DNA from: Corynebacterium vitaeruminis
GTDB taxonomy: Bacteria; Actinomycetota; Actinomycetes; Mycobacteriales; Mycobacteriaceae
DNA: 64,000 nt
Direction of reading: 5' to 3'
Assembly (NCBI RefSeq): GCF_001054325.1
Contig: NZ_JVVM01000020.1
Coordinates: forward strand, 248,001 to 312,000
The notes under the pieces were generated by a model, which searched no databases, was not told the DNA's origin, and saw only the letters and a program-made list of their open reading frames with translations. The position numbers and the translations under genes were made by a program. How positions within the stretch are numbered: position 1 is the first letter of the stretch; every line of letters starts with the position of its first letter. Shown here piece by piece: positions 35,769 through 45,701 of this stretch.

Positions 35769-36593
35769 TTAAATGCCGTATACCCGACGGGCGTTGTCCG
35801 TCAGCACCTGTGCCATCTCTTCTGCCCCAATTGCTCGGGCTGCAGCCATCGCGCGCGCCTGATGACCAATGAAAGTGGACTCATTGCGCGCGCCTCGGAA
35901 TGGCTCCGCAGTCATGTACGGAGCATCGGTTTCCACCAGCAGCTGCTCCGCCGGGGCCTCCGCGACAGCCTGCCGCAGGTAGTCATTGCGTTTGAAGGTC
36001 ACATTGCCGGTAAAGCTCAGCAGATATCCGCGCGCAATGGCCTCGCGGGCTACCTCGATTGGCGAGGAGAAGCAGTGCAAGATGACCGTGTTCTCATAAC
36101 CGTCCAACGCCGCCAGCAGATCCTCGTCGGCGTCGCGGTTATGAATCATCAGGGGCTTGCCGACGGTCGCAGCGAGCTCCATATGCCACTGCAACGCAGC
36201 CAGCTGCTCGCTCTTCGACGCGCAGCCGTCGAGGGAATCCAGCCAGTACCAATCCAATCCCGTCTCGCCCACGGCCACGACCCTGGGGTCGGCAGCCATT
36301 TCGGTCAGGCGGGCCTTGGCGTCGTCGTCAAGCTCATGCGCGCGCGTCGGATGGATGGCGGCGGCGGCCCAGACATGTGGGTGCGCGTGCGCGGCGGCGA
36401 AGGCCAGCTCGGTTTCCGGCATGCCGTCGCCCACGGTGCAGACTCCGACGACGCCAGCTTCGGCGGCGCGGCCCATGAGCGCCGCTATCTCCTCCGGAGT
36501 TTGCGCCCCGCAGGACGCGAGATGCGTATGGGCATCAAACAGCGGAGTGAGGTACTCCGCGGGTTCTGCAATCTTGCGTTTGCGCTTTCCCAT
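35769..36593 (-). CDS. tatD: TatD-family metal-dependent DNase
   Basis: A 274-residue TIM-barrel hydrolase of the TatD family, which has 3'-5' exonuclease activity and a role in DNA repair. Metal ligands are visible in FDAHTHLA, VGETGLDWYWL, MIHNRDADEDLL, VILHCFSSP and LVETDAPYMT. The ATG at 36593 starts MGKRKRKIAEPAEY. It follows metG by 18 bases, so the leftward order is metG, tatD, rpf2, rsmA. Confidence 0.93.
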   Translation of the reverse strand: MGKRKRKIAEPAEYLTPLFDAHTHLASCGAQTPEEIAALMGRAAEAGVVGVCTVGDGMPETELAFAAAHAHPHVWAAAAIHPTRAHELDDDAKARLTEMAADPRVVAVGETGLDWYWLDSLDGCASKSEQLAALQWHMELAATVGKPLMIHNRDADEDLLAALDGYENTVILHCFSSPIEVAREAIARGYLLSFTGNVTFKRNDYLRQAVAEAPAEQLLVETDAPYMTAEPFRGARNESTFIGHQARAMAAARAIGAEEMAQVLTDNARRVYGI

Positions 36594-36611
36594 GCCTGTT
36601 CTACTGCGCTC

Positions 36612-38438
36612 CTACTTCACCTGTGCCCACTCGGGTCCGTGCTCTGCCAGCTCGGAGTCGAGCTTGGTGAAAATCGGCTTTGGCTTGGCAAGTGGCGTAC
36701 CCGGCTCGATATCGAAGCGGTGCCAGGCGGCCTTCTGATTGGCGTAGTCACCAATGATGATCGGGTAGCTCCGGCCCTCTGTTGGCAGGTCAGCGCCAAC
36801 CGGTTCGACCGGCATGTCGTCCTGCACTTCCTGGATCTCCGGCATTGCGGCCCAAATGTCCTCGCCGCCCAGGGTCTCGAAGACCTTTTGCGCGCTTTCC
36901 GGCAGGTACGGGGTCAGCAGGACATTGGCATCGCTGACTACCTGCAGAGCCGTCCACAACACGGTGGCCAGACGCTCGCGCTGCGACTCATCCTTGGCCA
37001 GCTTCCACGGCTCCTGCGCGGCAATGTAGGCATTCGCCTCCCCGACCAGGTGCATTGCGGCAGTGATACCAGCACGGAAGCGGGACAGTGCCAGCGCATC
37101 GCCGACCTCGGCAAAGGAGCGCTCAGCCAGATCGAGCAGTTCACGGTCAGCGTCGGTGAGCTCACCCGGAGTTGGCACCTCGCCGAAGTTCTTGAAAGCC
37201 ATGGACACGGTGCGATTGACCAGGTTGCCCCAGGAGTTGGCCAGCTCGTTGTTCACGCGGCGGACAAACTCATCCCAGGTGAAATCGGTGTCCTGGTTTT
37301 CCGGGCCTGCCATTGCGATGAAGTAGCGCAGTGGATCCGGGCCAAACTCCGCGAGAAAGTCCTTCACATAGATGACAACGCCCTTGGATGAGGAAAACTT
37401 CGAGCCCGACATAGTCAGGTACTCCGATGAGACGACCTCCGTCGGCAGGTTCAACTCGCCGAGCTGACCGACCTCGCCCCCGCGGGAGCCTTCGCCACGG
37501 TAGCCCAGCAGCTCAGCTGGCCAAATCTGGGAGTGGAAGGTGATGTTGTCCTTGCCCATGAAGTAGTAGGACAGCGCCTCCGGGTCATTCCACCACTTGC
37601 GCCACGCTTCCGGGTCACCAATGCGCCAGGCCCACTCAATGGAAGCAGACAGGTAGCCAACGACCGCGTCGAACCAAACGTAGAGCTTCTTGGTACCGTT
37701 TTCGGACCAGCCCTCCAGCGGAATCGGCACACCCCAGTCAATGTCGCGGCTCATTGCGCGCGGACGGATGTCCTTCAGGATGTTCAGGGAGAACTTCAGC
37801 ACATTCGGGCGCCAATCCTTGCGCCCTCGAAGCCACTCGGTCAAGGCTTCAGCCAGAGCCGGCAGGTCGAGCAAGAAGTGCTCGGTTTCAACGAACTTCG
37901 GGGTCTCGCCGTTGATCTTCGACACCGGGTCAATCAGATCGGCCGGGTCGAGCTGGTTACCGCAGTTGTCACACTGATCACCGCGGGCACCTGACGCACC
38001 ACAGATTGGGCAGGTGCCTTCGATGTAGCGATCCGGCAGCGTACGACCGGTCGACGGGGAAATCGCACCCATCGTGGTCTGCTTGACCATGTAACCGTTT
38101 TCGTAGAGTCCGCGGAAGAGCTCCTGGACAACCGCGTAGTGGTTGCGCGTGGTGGTGCGCGTAAAAAGGTCGTAGGAAAGTCCCAGACCCGCGAGGTCCT
38201 GCACAATCTGGCGGTTGTAACGGTCGGCCAATTCCTGGACCGGCACGCCTTCCTTCTCCGCCTGTACCAGCAACGGCGTGCCGTGCTCGTCAGTACCGGA
38301 GACCATCAGCACATCATTGCCAATCATTCGCTGGTAGCGAGCGAAAACGTCCGAGGGGACCCCGAAACCTGCAACGTGGCCAATATGGCGCGGACCGTTA
38401 GCGTACGGCCAGGCAACTGCTGTGAAAATGCGAGACAT
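36612..38438 (-). CDS. metG: Methionyl-tRNA synthetase
   Basis: Charges both methionine tRNAs. The 608-residue class I enzyme has HIGH (in [10 protein letters not shown]), the KMSKS-equivalent KFSSSKG, and a zinc knuckle [18 protein letters not shown] with two CxxC pairs. The anticodon-binding helical domain follows. It lacks the C-terminal tRNA-binding extension, as expected for this size. I chose ATG 38438 ([15 protein letters not shown]); the frame upstream is not conserved. It is divergent from pabB, the same neighbourhood seen in other corynebacteria. Confidence 0.96.
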   Translation of the reverse strand: MSRIFTAVAWPYANGPRHIGHVAGFGVPSDVFARYQRMIGNDVLMVSGTDEHGTPLLVQAEKEGVPVQELADRYNRQIVQDLAGLGLSYDLFTRTTTRNHYAVVQELFRGLYENGYMVKQTTMGAISPSTGRTLPDRYIEGTCPICGASGARGDQCDNCGNQLDPADLIDPVSKINGETPKFVETEHFLLDLPALAEALTEWLRGRKDWRPNVLKFSLNILKDIRPRAMSRDIDWGVPIPLEGWSENGTKKLYVWFDAVVGYLSASIEWAWRIGDPEAWRKWWNDPEALSYYFMGKDNITFHSQIWPAELLGYRGEGSRGGEVGQLGELNLPTEVVSSEYLTMSGSKFSSSKGVVIYVKDFLAEFGPDPLRYFIAMAGPENQDTDFTWDEFVRRVNNELANSWGNLVNRTVSMAFKNFGEVPTPGELTDADRELLDLAERSFAEVGDALALSRFRAGITAAMHLVGEANAYIAAQEPWKLAKDESQRERLATVLWTALQVVSDANVLLTPYLPESAQKVFETLGGEDIWAAMPEIQEVQDDMPVEPVGADLPTEGRSYPIIIGDYANQKAAWHRFDIEPGTPLAKPKPIFTKLDSELAEHGPEWAQVK

Positions 38439-38564
38439 ATTTAACAGGGTAATAGATGACCTGCCATCGCGATGAACTGTGTCCTTACGAAGTTCTCCTA
38501 AAGTCGTCATTAAACTGTCCCCTCCCGTCATCGCACGCCAGCGCCGTCACTACGCTTATGTCCT

Positions 38565-39830
38565 ATGTCCACTCGGTCTACCTCCTCCGGCTCGGCTGCT
38601 GACCTCACCTCGCGCGCAACCTCAGCGCTGGCACGTCTCATCGCTGCCGGTCATCGTCCCGCCGCACTCATCGGCTCCTGGTTCGGTTATCGCGCAGTTC
38701 TCGCCGCCAACGTCGAGCTCAGCGCCTGCAAACCTGCAGAGCTTTTCTCCAGTTCCGCCCCCGATTCGTGGATCTTTGGGTTCCGCCCCTACTCCGGCAC
38801 CAGCGCACACGGGGCCGCTGCCTGCGTCGCGCTGCTTGCCGACGACGGCTCGTGGCACTTTGACGGCCCCGGCACCGGTGACCCGCTGAATCCGGATTTC
38901 CAAGCCCTCCAGGAGGCCATTACCTACTCAAATGAAAATGCGCGTGACGACGCGCTCTCCGCGGCCTCACCTCTGGAGTGGGATCAGGGCGACCGAGTAC
39001 GTCATCAGCTCGCGGTGGAGAGCTGCAAGGAGGCAATTGCCGCAGGCGAGGTGTATCAAACCTGCATTTCCACGCGTTTTCACGCGGAGCTGAATGCGGA
39101 GTTGGACCCGGACGTCGATGTGGACAACGCTGCACTAGCCCACGCCGGCGCGTGGTTTTCCTCCCGTGTGGCGCGGTATCGGCCGGCTCGGGCAGCCTTC
39201 TTGCCCGGCAACCTCGATGCTGGAATTCCCATTCTGGCCTCCCTGAGTCCCGAGGAGTTCCTCATCCGCTCGGGCGCGACCGTGACGGAAACGCCTATCA
39301 AAGGCACGATTCCCGCTGACCACTCCCCGGATGAGCTATTGCGTAGCGACAAGGACATCGCCGAGAACATCATGATTGTCGACCTCGTGCGCCACGACCT
39401 CGGTCAGGTGGCCAAGACCGGCACCGTGAAGGTCACCGACCTACTCAGCGTGCGCCCGGCACCGGGAGTGTGGCACCTCTTTTCCACGGTCTCCGCGGAA
39501 CTTCCCGATCAGCTCAGCCACGCTGAGCTGATCGCTGCCTGTTTCCCACCGGCCTCTGTCACCGGCACACCAAAACTGCGCGCAATTGAGCTGCTGCGCG
39601 AGTGGGAACCCGAACCACGTGGTGCTCACTGCGGCGCGATCGGTGCGTCCCACGGCGATGCTCTGGAGCTCAATGTCGCCATTCGTACCGCTGAGTACGC
39701 AAAAGACCCGAACTCGGGGAGAGTTCGGGTCGAAGCTGGCATCGGCGGTGGCATCACCATCGGGTCCACGCCCGAAGGCGAATGGGCCGAGATTGAGGCC
39801 AAGGCCGCACCGCTGTTGTTGGAGAGCTAG
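38565..39830 (+). CDS. pabB: Chorismate-binding enzyme, aminodeoxychorismate synthase component I
   Basis: Converts chorismate toward p-aminobenzoate for folate. The 421-residue protein has the chorismate-binding core: [40 protein letters not shown], and [18 protein letters not shown], with the C-terminal [14 protein letters not shown]. Anthranilate and isochorismate synthases share these blocks; location next to metG and the PIKGT form support PabB. No glutamine amidotransferase domain is fused, so PabA must be elsewhere. The stop overlaps the stop of the convergent BCCT gene by three bases. Confidence 0.82.
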   Translation: MSTRSTSSGSAADLTSRATSALARLIAAGHRPAALIGSWFGYRAVLAANVELSACKPAELFSSSAPDSWIFGFRPYSGTSAHGAAACVALLADDGSWHFDGPGTGDPLNPDFQALQEAITYSNENARDDALSAASPLEWDQGDRVRHQLAVESCKEAIAAGEVYQTCISTRFHAELNAELDPDVDVDNAALAHAGAWFSSRVARYRPARAAFLPGNLDAGIPILASLSPEEFLIRSGATVTETPIKGTIPADHSPDELLRSDKDIAENIMIVDLVRHDLGQVAKTGTVKVTDLLSVRPAPGVWHLFSTVSAELPDQLSHAELIAACFPPASVTGTPKLRAIELLREWEPEPRGAHCGAIGASHGDALELNVAIRTAEYAKDPNSGRVRVEAGIGGGITIGSTPEGEWAEIEAKAAPLLLES

Positions 39831-41557
39831 TTGCGTAATTTACGAGCACGACGGCGCTCGCGCTGCTCGGCTGCTTCCGCCAAGCGGCGCTCGCGAGCCA
39901 TGCGCAGAGCAAACTGACGCTGTTCCTTGTCATCGAGGTACATCGGATCGTCGGAAAGCCCCTTAACCAGCGACACCATCAGCGCAAGGATAACAATGAC
40001 GAATGGGCTAGCCGCCAAAATGGTGATGTTCTGTAGATTCGACAGCGCATCGCTGCCACCAGTGACCAGTAGAACGATGGCAATCAGAGCGGTGAAGATA
40101 CCCCACATAGCAGTGACAGTGCGCGATGCTGTGAGTCGACCGAACTGGCTCATGGTACCCATCACCGTGGAGGCGGAGTCCGCCGAGGTAATGAAGAAGG
40201 TAGCCAGCAGAATCATTGCAATAGCCGAGGTAATTGCGCCACCCGGCAAGGATTCCAACAGATTGAACAGCTGGCTCTCAGCCGAACCGTCACCATAGAT
40301 GGAGGCACCCTGCTGCTCGTGAGTGATGGCAGTACCGCCGAAGATGGAGAACCACACGGCAGAGACAATCGACGGAACTGCGACGACGGTGAAGACGAAC
40401 TCACGAATGGTACGGCCGCGCGAAATGCGGGCGATAAACATACCGACGAACGGCGACCATGAGATCCACCAGGCCCAGTAGAAAATTGTCCAGGAAGAGA
40501 GCCATTCACCGGCGGTGCCGTCAGCGGAAGCACTGGAGCGGGAGGCCATCTCAAAGAAGGAATCCAGGTAGCTGCCAATAGAGGTCGGAATCAGGTTCAG
40601 AATCACCACGGTAGGGCCGAGGACCAACACCAGCAGAGCCAGCAGACCTGCGGCAACCATGTTGAAGTTCGAGATGTACTGGATGCCCTTGCCCACGCCC
40701 GACAGTGCAGAGACCAAGAAGGCACAGCCCAGAACGAGAATAAGACCAATCCACAAAGGTGCGCCCGTGATGGCGTTGAACCCGTTGATTTCCAAACCGG
40801 CGGAAATCTGAAGTACGCCAACACCGAGAGAAGCTGCCGTACCGAAGACGGTGGCAAAAATCGCAAGCGCGTCGATAAGCTTGCCCAACCATCCCTCAGC
40901 GCGACGTGCGCCGATGAGCGGGATGAACGCCGCCGAAATCAGCTGCTTTCGGCCGAGGCGGTAGGTCGAGTACGCGATAGCGAGACCGACGATGGCGTAG
41001 AGCGACCACGGGTGCAGAGTCCAGTGGAACATCGTCGAAGCCATGGCGGTGCCGACTTCCTTCGGCTGGTGGCCCGGCACGCCATCGCGATAGAAGGTCA
41101 GCGGCTCAGCGACGCCGTAGAACATCAGACCGATACCCATACCGGCGGCGAACATCATCGCAATCCAGCTAGGTGTGGAAAACTCTGGTTTCTCGTTGTC
41201 CTTGCCCAAGCGGATGTGACCGAACTTGGAAATCGCGATGGACACAATGAAGAAGACAAAGACGGTACTGGCCAAGATAAACAGCCAGCCGATGTTCTCC
41301 ACGACCCAGTTCAGAGAGCTAGATGCAAACGCAGAGAAACTATCCGGCCACGCCAGGCCCCAGACGATGATTGCCAGAATTGCGACAACGGCGGGGATGG
41401 TAACCCCGAGGTTCACGGGAGCGTGAGAATCGTCGGCCAAGCTCTTCTCTTTAACTTTTTCGGATGCCTGAGATTCTCGAGTGTCGTCGGTGTTGGCTTC
41501 GCGGCCGACGGACTCCCCTACTTCTTGTTGTTTTTCATGCTCTGGTGGATTCGTCAT
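39827..41557 (-). CDS. BCCT-family compatible-solute transporter
   Basis: A 576-residue sodium-coupled transporter of betaine, ectoine, proline or carnitine with 12 spans. [19 protein letters not shown] carries the glycine-rich sodium/substrate segment, and [20 protein letters not shown] is the BCCT signature. The C-terminus is strongly basic ([20 protein letters not shown]), as in BetP, where a basic tail senses osmotic stress; the N-terminus is acidic and long (residues 1-45). The ATG at 41557 follows GGTGGAGGA closely; TTG 41593 is the alternative. Which solute it carries cannot be decided (BetP, EctP and LcoP are alike). Confidence 0.88.
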   Translation of the reverse strand: MTNPPEHEKQQEVGESVGREANTDDTRESQASEKVKEKSLADDSHAPVNLGVTIPAVVAILAIIVWGLAWPDSFSAFASSSLNWVVENIGWLFILASTVFVFFIVSIAISKFGHIRLGKDNEKPEFSTPSWIAMMFAAGMGIGLMFYGVAEPLTFYRDGVPGHQPKEVGTAMASTMFHWTLHPWSLYAIVGLAIAYSTYRLGRKQLISAAFIPLIGARRAEGWLGKLIDALAIFATVFGTAASLGVGVLQISAGLEINGFNAITGAPLWIGLILVLGCAFLVSALSGVGKGIQYISNFNMVAAGLLALLVLVLGPTVVILNLIPTSIGSYLDSFFEMASRSSASADGTAGEWLSSWTIFYWAWWISWSPFVGMFIARISRGRTIREFVFTVVAVPSIVSAVWFSIFGGTAITHEQQGASIYGDGSAESQLFNLLESLPGGAITSAIAMILLATFFITSADSASTVMGTMSQFGRLTASRTVTAMWGIFTALIAIVLLVTGGSDALSNLQNITILAASPFVIVILALMVSLVKGLSDDPMYLDDKEQRQFALRMARERRLAEAAEQRERRRARKLRN

Positions 41558-41717
41558 TCCTCCACCATGTCCACCATTGACCTGGGATTTCAACTTAAAA
41601 TGTGGATTCTCTCAGGTTTTCCTCATTTCCCGCCCGAATTACAAAACTCCCAATAACGACGTTTCCCCTGTTCACCGTCGCGTGCCGAGGAATTTTCCGC
41701 CACAAAGTAACAATCAG

Positions 41718-42629
41718 TTAACGATTTTCGTTCCGAGCTGCTAAAACCGCCTGGTAGAGATCTCGATGCTTCGTCATTCCCGCCTCTGCTGCAGCCTGCT
41801 TCGCGGCATCCTTCAGTCGCATGCCATCGGTCACAAGTTCCTCTACACGGTCAACCAGATCCTCTGTGGACACCTCCGTTGCCTGCTGGGCGGCACCTTC
41901 GATTACCACCGTAATCTCGCCGCGAACACCTTCCTCTGCCCACGCCGCCAACTCCCCCAGCGTCGCACGGCGAGTCTCTTCAAAACGCTTGGTCAGCTCA
42001 CGGCTTACCGACGCACGCCGCTGATCCCCCAAAATTTCCGCGGCATCCGCCAGTGTCACCGCCAGTCGATGCGGGGACTCAAAGAAGCAGCAAGCCCGCT
42101 TCTCTGTCTTCAGTGATTCCAGCCATGCCCGGCGCGCCCCCTGCTTACGCGGTGCAAAGCCATCGAAGCAGAAGTGGCCGACGCCCAACCCGCTGAGAGC
42201 CAACGCTGTAGTCACGGCACTCGGCCCCGGTACGCAGGACACGGGCACGCCCGCATCATGTGCAGCCGCTACCACTGCCAGGCCCGGATCAGAGACCACC
42301 GGCATACCCGCGTCGGTCACCACAATGACCTTCTGTCCCGCCTTCGCCGCCTGAATGAGGGACGCAGTGCGGCCTTCTTCGTTGTGGTCGAAGTTCGAGA
42401 TGAACTTCCCCTTGGGGGAAATGCCCAGTGCCGTGGCTAGGTTACGTGCCCGCCTGGTGTCTTCCGCGGCGATGATATCGGCGTCGATAAGCGCACCGCG
42501 TAAGCGGTCGGAGGCATCGGCGATGTTGCCCAGCGGCGTTGCCACCAAAGTGATGCCGGGAGCCAGCGTCATTGCCTCGCCAAGGGGCTCGTTCTCGTGC
42601 GGTTGGAAGTTCGATGCCGAATGCGTCAT
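41718..42629 (-). CDS. rsmI: 16S rRNA (cytidine 2'-O)-methyltransferase
   Basis: RsmI methylates the ribose of C1402 in 16S rRNA in the decoding centre. Its tetrapyrrole-methylase-type fold shows LVATPLGNIADASDRLRGAL, AAEDTRRARNLATALG, SNFDHNEEG, VVTDAGMPVVSDPG and VPGPSAVTTALALSG. The ATG at 42629 gives 303 residues; ATG 42572 (MTLAPGI) would be closer to the usual start and is also possible. It is divergent from pmt with 25 bases between, an arrangement conserved in actinobacteria. Confidence 0.93.
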   Translation of the reverse strand: MTHSASNFQPHENEPLGEAMTLAPGITLVATPLGNIADASDRLRGALIDADIIAAEDTRRARNLATALGISPKGKFISNFDHNEEGRTASLIQAAKAGQKVIVVTDAGMPVVSDPGLAVVAAAHDAGVPVSCVPGPSAVTTALALSGLGVGHFCFDGFAPRKQGARRAWLESLKTEKRACCFFESPHRLAVTLADAAEILGDQRRASVSRELTKRFEETRRATLGELAAWAEEGVRGEITVVIEGAAQQATEVSTEDLVDRVEELVTDGMRLKDAAKQAAAEAGMTKHRDLYQAVLAARNENR

Positions 42630-42654
42630 GATTCCATAGCTTAAACTGACACTC

Positions 42655-44211
42655 GTGACCGATGCCGTTCTAACCCCACCACCGGAATCCGAGCGCCGCG
42701 CGAGAAAGCGTTTCCTGCGCCCGATTCCCCCGGTTCCCCCGCTGCCACCACTGCGCCGATGGGATAAATGGGATACCGCCACTTTTGTGGTTCTCGGAAT
42801 CGCTGCGGCTCTAACACGTTTTATCGGACTTGCTTCCAGGACCGATAACGGCACCCCGCTCTTCGATGAAAAGCACTATGTGCCGCAGGCATGGCAGATT
42901 CTAGAGTCCACGCGCGATCCCATCTCATCCGGCATCGAGGACAATCCCGGCTACGGTCTCATCGTGCATCCGCCAGTGGCCAAACAGGTCATCGCCTTTG
43001 GCGAGTGGATCTTCGGGTACTCACCAATGGGCTGGCGGTTCATGTCGGCGGTGTGCGGCACCCTGGTCATTCTGCTGCTGATGGATATCGTCCGGCGCAT
43101 CTCCCGCGGCTCACGGTTGGCTGTGGGCATTGTTGGTCTCTACGCGCTTGCCGACGGAGTGCTATTTGTCTCCTCCCGGGTCGGCATGCTGGATATGATT
43201 CAGACCTTCTTCATCGTTGCGGCCGCGTGGGCACTTCTCATTGACCAGGCCGATGCCCGCAAGCGCCTGGAATCCGCTACGGGGCTTGGCAGTTTCGGGC
43301 CCTACCTCAGCTATCGGTGGTGGCGGCTGCTCGCCGGCATCATGCTGGGTCTGGCCACCGGGGTGAAGTGGTCTGGCCTGTATTACATTGCGGCATTCGG
43401 TCTGTGGTCGGTCTTCACGGATTTGGTGTCACGCAAGAATGCCGGTGCGCGCAAGCCCGTGTTCGGCGCGCTCGTCCGCGATACCGCCCCGGCGCTGCGT
43501 GATCTCGTGGTGGTTCCACTGGGCGTTTACTTCTTAAGCTGGCGCTCTTGGTTTGCCGAAGAAACGTCGGTCTACCGCCATATCGCGCCCGAAGAGCGCG
43601 ATACGGGACTCCCCGGCACCGGCTGGCTTCCCGAGGCCGTGCAGAATTACCTGCATTACCAGAACAGCGTGCTGAAGTTCCATGCCGAGCTGACCACCTC
43701 CAATGGGCACAAACACCCTTGGGAATCCAAGCCCTGGGAGTGGCTGGTCAGCTGGCGCCCAATGCTCTACTACTCCACCGAAACCACCTGCAGTGGTGGC
43801 CAGGAGTGCAAGGGCTGGCTGATGCTCTTTGGCACCCCGCCCATCTGGTGGTTACTGGTTCCCGTGGTGCTATGGGCCACGTGGCGCTGGCTGGGTCGTC
43901 GCGATGGTCGCTACGCGCTACCAGTCATCGGTTTCCTCGCCTCGTGGCTGCCGTGGGTCATCGGTTACGACCGCCAGATGTACTTCTTCTACGCCACCGC
44001 GCTGATTCCATTCGTGCTCATCGCCTTTGCTCTGCTTGCCGACGATCTCTCACGCTGGCAGCCCCGCGATAAGCCAGTGGGATTGGTAATCGTTGGCATG
44101 CACGCCGCAATAGTGGTGGCCGCGTTTGTGTTCTGGCTGCCGATTATGACCGGCTACCCGCTGCCCCTGAACCACTTTGATTGGCGGTTCTGGTTGCCGT
44201 CCTGGAGCTAG
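42655..44211 (+). CDS. pmt: Protein O-mannosyltransferase
   Basis: This GT39 enzyme transfers mannose from polyprenyl-phosphate-mannose to exported proteins, coupled to Sec translocation in actinobacteria. The 518-residue membrane protein has the catalytic acidic pair in FDEKHYVPQAWQIL, then NPGYGLIVHPPVAKQ, and lumen-type motifs ATGVKWSGLYYIAAFGLWS and KPWEWLVSWRPMLYY. About ten spans are visible. GTG at 42655 starts MTDAVLTPPPESE. Its end overlaps the convergent zinc-finger membrane gene by four bases. Confidence 0.93.
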   Translation: MTDAVLTPPPESERRARKRFLRPIPPVPPLPPLRRWDKWDTATFVVLGIAAALTRFIGLASRTDNGTPLFDEKHYVPQAWQILESTRDPISSGIEDNPGYGLIVHPPVAKQVIAFGEWIFGYSPMGWRFMSAVCGTLVILLLMDIVRRISRGSRLAVGIVGLYALADGVLFVSSRVGMLDMIQTFFIVAAAWALLIDQADARKRLESATGLGSFGPYLSYRWWRLLAGIMLGLATGVKWSGLYYIAAFGLWSVFTDLVSRKNAGARKPVFGALVRDTAPALRDLVVVPLGVYFLSWRSWFAEETSVYRHIAPEERDTGLPGTGWLPEAVQNYLHYQNSVLKFHAELTTSNGHKHPWESKPWEWLVSWRPMLYYSTETTCSGGQECKGWLMLFGTPPIWWLLVPVVLWATWRWLGRRDGRYALPVIGFLASWLPWVIGYDRQMYFFYATALIPFVLIAFALLADDLSRWQPRDKPVGLVIVGMHAAIVVAAFVFWLPIMTGYPLPLNHFDWRFWLPSWS

Positions 44212-44993
44212 TCCCGCTGCGGTGGCACGCCAGTGACCGGCAACCCCGAGGCCGCGCGCCATGCCTGTGCGATTGCCGTCGGCGTATAGCCGCCCAGCCA
44301 GACAACTGCCAGTGTCAGAGCGGAAACAAACATCAGGGCCAGGCCTGCGATCTCCGATACTCCCTGGGCACCGATGAAAATGTCACGGACACCGAACCCA
44401 ATGCTGAACGTGGCGATGGCACCGTAGACCGGCGCCATGCCCATGGCGGCGCGTGGCCGCCAAGCAGCCCAGAACAAGCCCACTGCCAATGCGAGCCGAA
44501 TTGCCGCGAGTTGGATAGCCAGCCGCGCTCCGAGCTCCATCGGGTCAACGGTGGCAGTGGAACCGTCGACAGGCGCCCGCTCCGTTCCCGTCGCCAGTCC
44601 TGCGCCGTCCTGTGGCTCCGTCGGGGAAATTCCAAGAGTCATCATGCCGGAGGCGTCGACCAGTGTCACGATACCCCAGACAGCCCAGCAAATGCCTAGT
44701 GCAATGAGCACGCCGCGTGCGGTGCCGGCCATGAGCAGCCATGCGCGCTCGCGCCGGCGACGCTCGGGTTCGATGGAGACCAAAATGCGCTCCGAGAGAT
44801 CATCCGTGGAAATCTCCGGCATGCCATCGACAGGACCAACTGTAAGGGCGCGGTTCAGCCGCACCGCCCGCTCATACCAAGTTCGGCAGTCCTCGCAGGC
44901 CCCAAGATGGGCATCGATGACTTCATCGGCAATACTTGCCGGCTCGCCATCGAGGCGAGCTGACAATGCTGCGCGAATTTCCTCGCACTCCAC
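44208..44993 (-). CDS. Membrane protein with anti-sigma-type zinc finger (zf-HC2)
   Basis: A 261-residue protein with an N-terminal cytoplasmic zinc-binding domain (MECEEIRAALSARLDGE, then DAHLGACEDCRTWYERA: the His-x3-Cys-x2-Cys of anti-sigma factors) followed by five or so membrane spans (RGVLIALGICWAVWGIVTLV, ALMFVSALTLAVVWLGG). No sigma-factor gene adjoins it, so the partner is unknown. The start is GTG at 44993. It may instead be a redox or zinc-sensing membrane protein. Confidence 0.75.
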   Translation of the reverse strand: MECEEIRAALSARLDGEPASIADEVIDAHLGACEDCRTWYERAVRLNRALTVGPVDGMPEISTDDLSERILVSIEPERRRRERAWLLMAGTARGVLIALGICWAVWGIVTLVDASGMMTLGISPTEPQDGAGLATGTERAPVDGSTATVDPMELGARLAIQLAAIRLALAVGLFWAAWRPRAAMGMAPVYGAIATFSIGFGVRDIFIGAQGVSEIAGLALMFVSALTLAVVWLGGYTPTAIAQAWRAASGLPVTGVPPQRD

Positions 44994-45060
44994 GGGGAAT
45001 CTCCACCGCCTTTAACTCTTAAGGGGGTTGTACCTACTGAGGTCTTTACCTAATGAGGCC

Positions 45061-45474
45061 TTATCTGATGAACTGCCTGTCCAAACTGAAACGACCGGCT
45101 CCGAAGACGAAAATCATCACCAAGCCGCCGATAAGTGACATCACAAACTCCGCGCCATTGTCGCGAATAAACAGGCCATTGCCCAGGTGCATCGACCACC
45201 AGGCACCAATCATCTCAATAATGAAAATCATCGCCACCGTCGGGGCCAACAGCCCCAGAATCAGCAATGCGCCACCGACTAGCTCTACCAGGGCGACAAC
45301 CCACACTGTCAGATGCGCCTGTGGGATATTGGCAGCGACAAAGTAACCGGTTGTCTTGTCGATACCGGTGATAAAGATTTTGTCCCAGCCGTGGCAGATG
45401 AAGATAATTCCGAGCATTAGGCGGAGAATCACGAGCGCGATATCGCGCATTACCGGTCGATCCATGAGGGACAT
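45061..45474 (-). CDS. DoxX-family membrane protein
   Basis: A 137-residue protein with four spans: RDIALVILRLMLGIIFICHG, VVALVELVGGALLILGLL, VAMIFIIEMIGAWWSMHL and FVMSLIGGLVMIFVFGAGRF. ILRLMLGIIFICHGWDKIF is the typical DoxX start. DoxX proteins are linked to redox balance in actinobacteria, sometimes in a complex with superoxide dismutase and a thiosulfate transferase; no such gene adjoins it here. I chose the ATG at 45474 over an upstream TTG at 45495. Confidence 0.85.
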   Translation of the reverse strand: MSLMDRPVMRDIALVILRLMLGIIFICHGWDKIFITGIDKTTGYFVAANIPQAHLTVWVVALVELVGGALLILGLLAPTVAMIFIIEMIGAWWSMHLGNGLFIRDNGAEFVMSLIGGLVMIFVFGAGRFSLDRQFIR

Positions 45475-45544
45475 GCTACCCGACGCCACAGCCAAAACGC
45501 GGTAGCACTACGGCGGCAACCGAGTAGTGGCTTTAACACGCAAA

Positions 45545-45576
45545 AAGGCTTCTCCCAACCCCTCGGGAGAAGCCTT
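45545..45576. terminator. Terminator between GlpR and DoxX genes
   Basis: AAGGCTTCTCCC (45545-45556) and GGGAGAAGCCTT (45565-45576) make a perfect 12-bp stem preceded by AAA. It is upstream of doxX on that strand and downstream of glpR, so it ends the glpR transcript. Confidence 0.9.
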
Positions 45577-45701
45577 CCGCCAAACACACCCGGTGTGTCA
45601 TGTCTTAGGTAGTGACATCGTAACAGGCCGAGTTTCTAACAAAAAATCGCGCTGACGTGCTCAGATAACTTTAAGGTTGTTCTACGGCTGAGCTCACTGG
45701 A

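Noticed and set aside
35862-37391. Plus-strand frame of 509 codons
   Set aside because: It runs antisense through tatD and metG, both secure; a product of high-GC codon structure.
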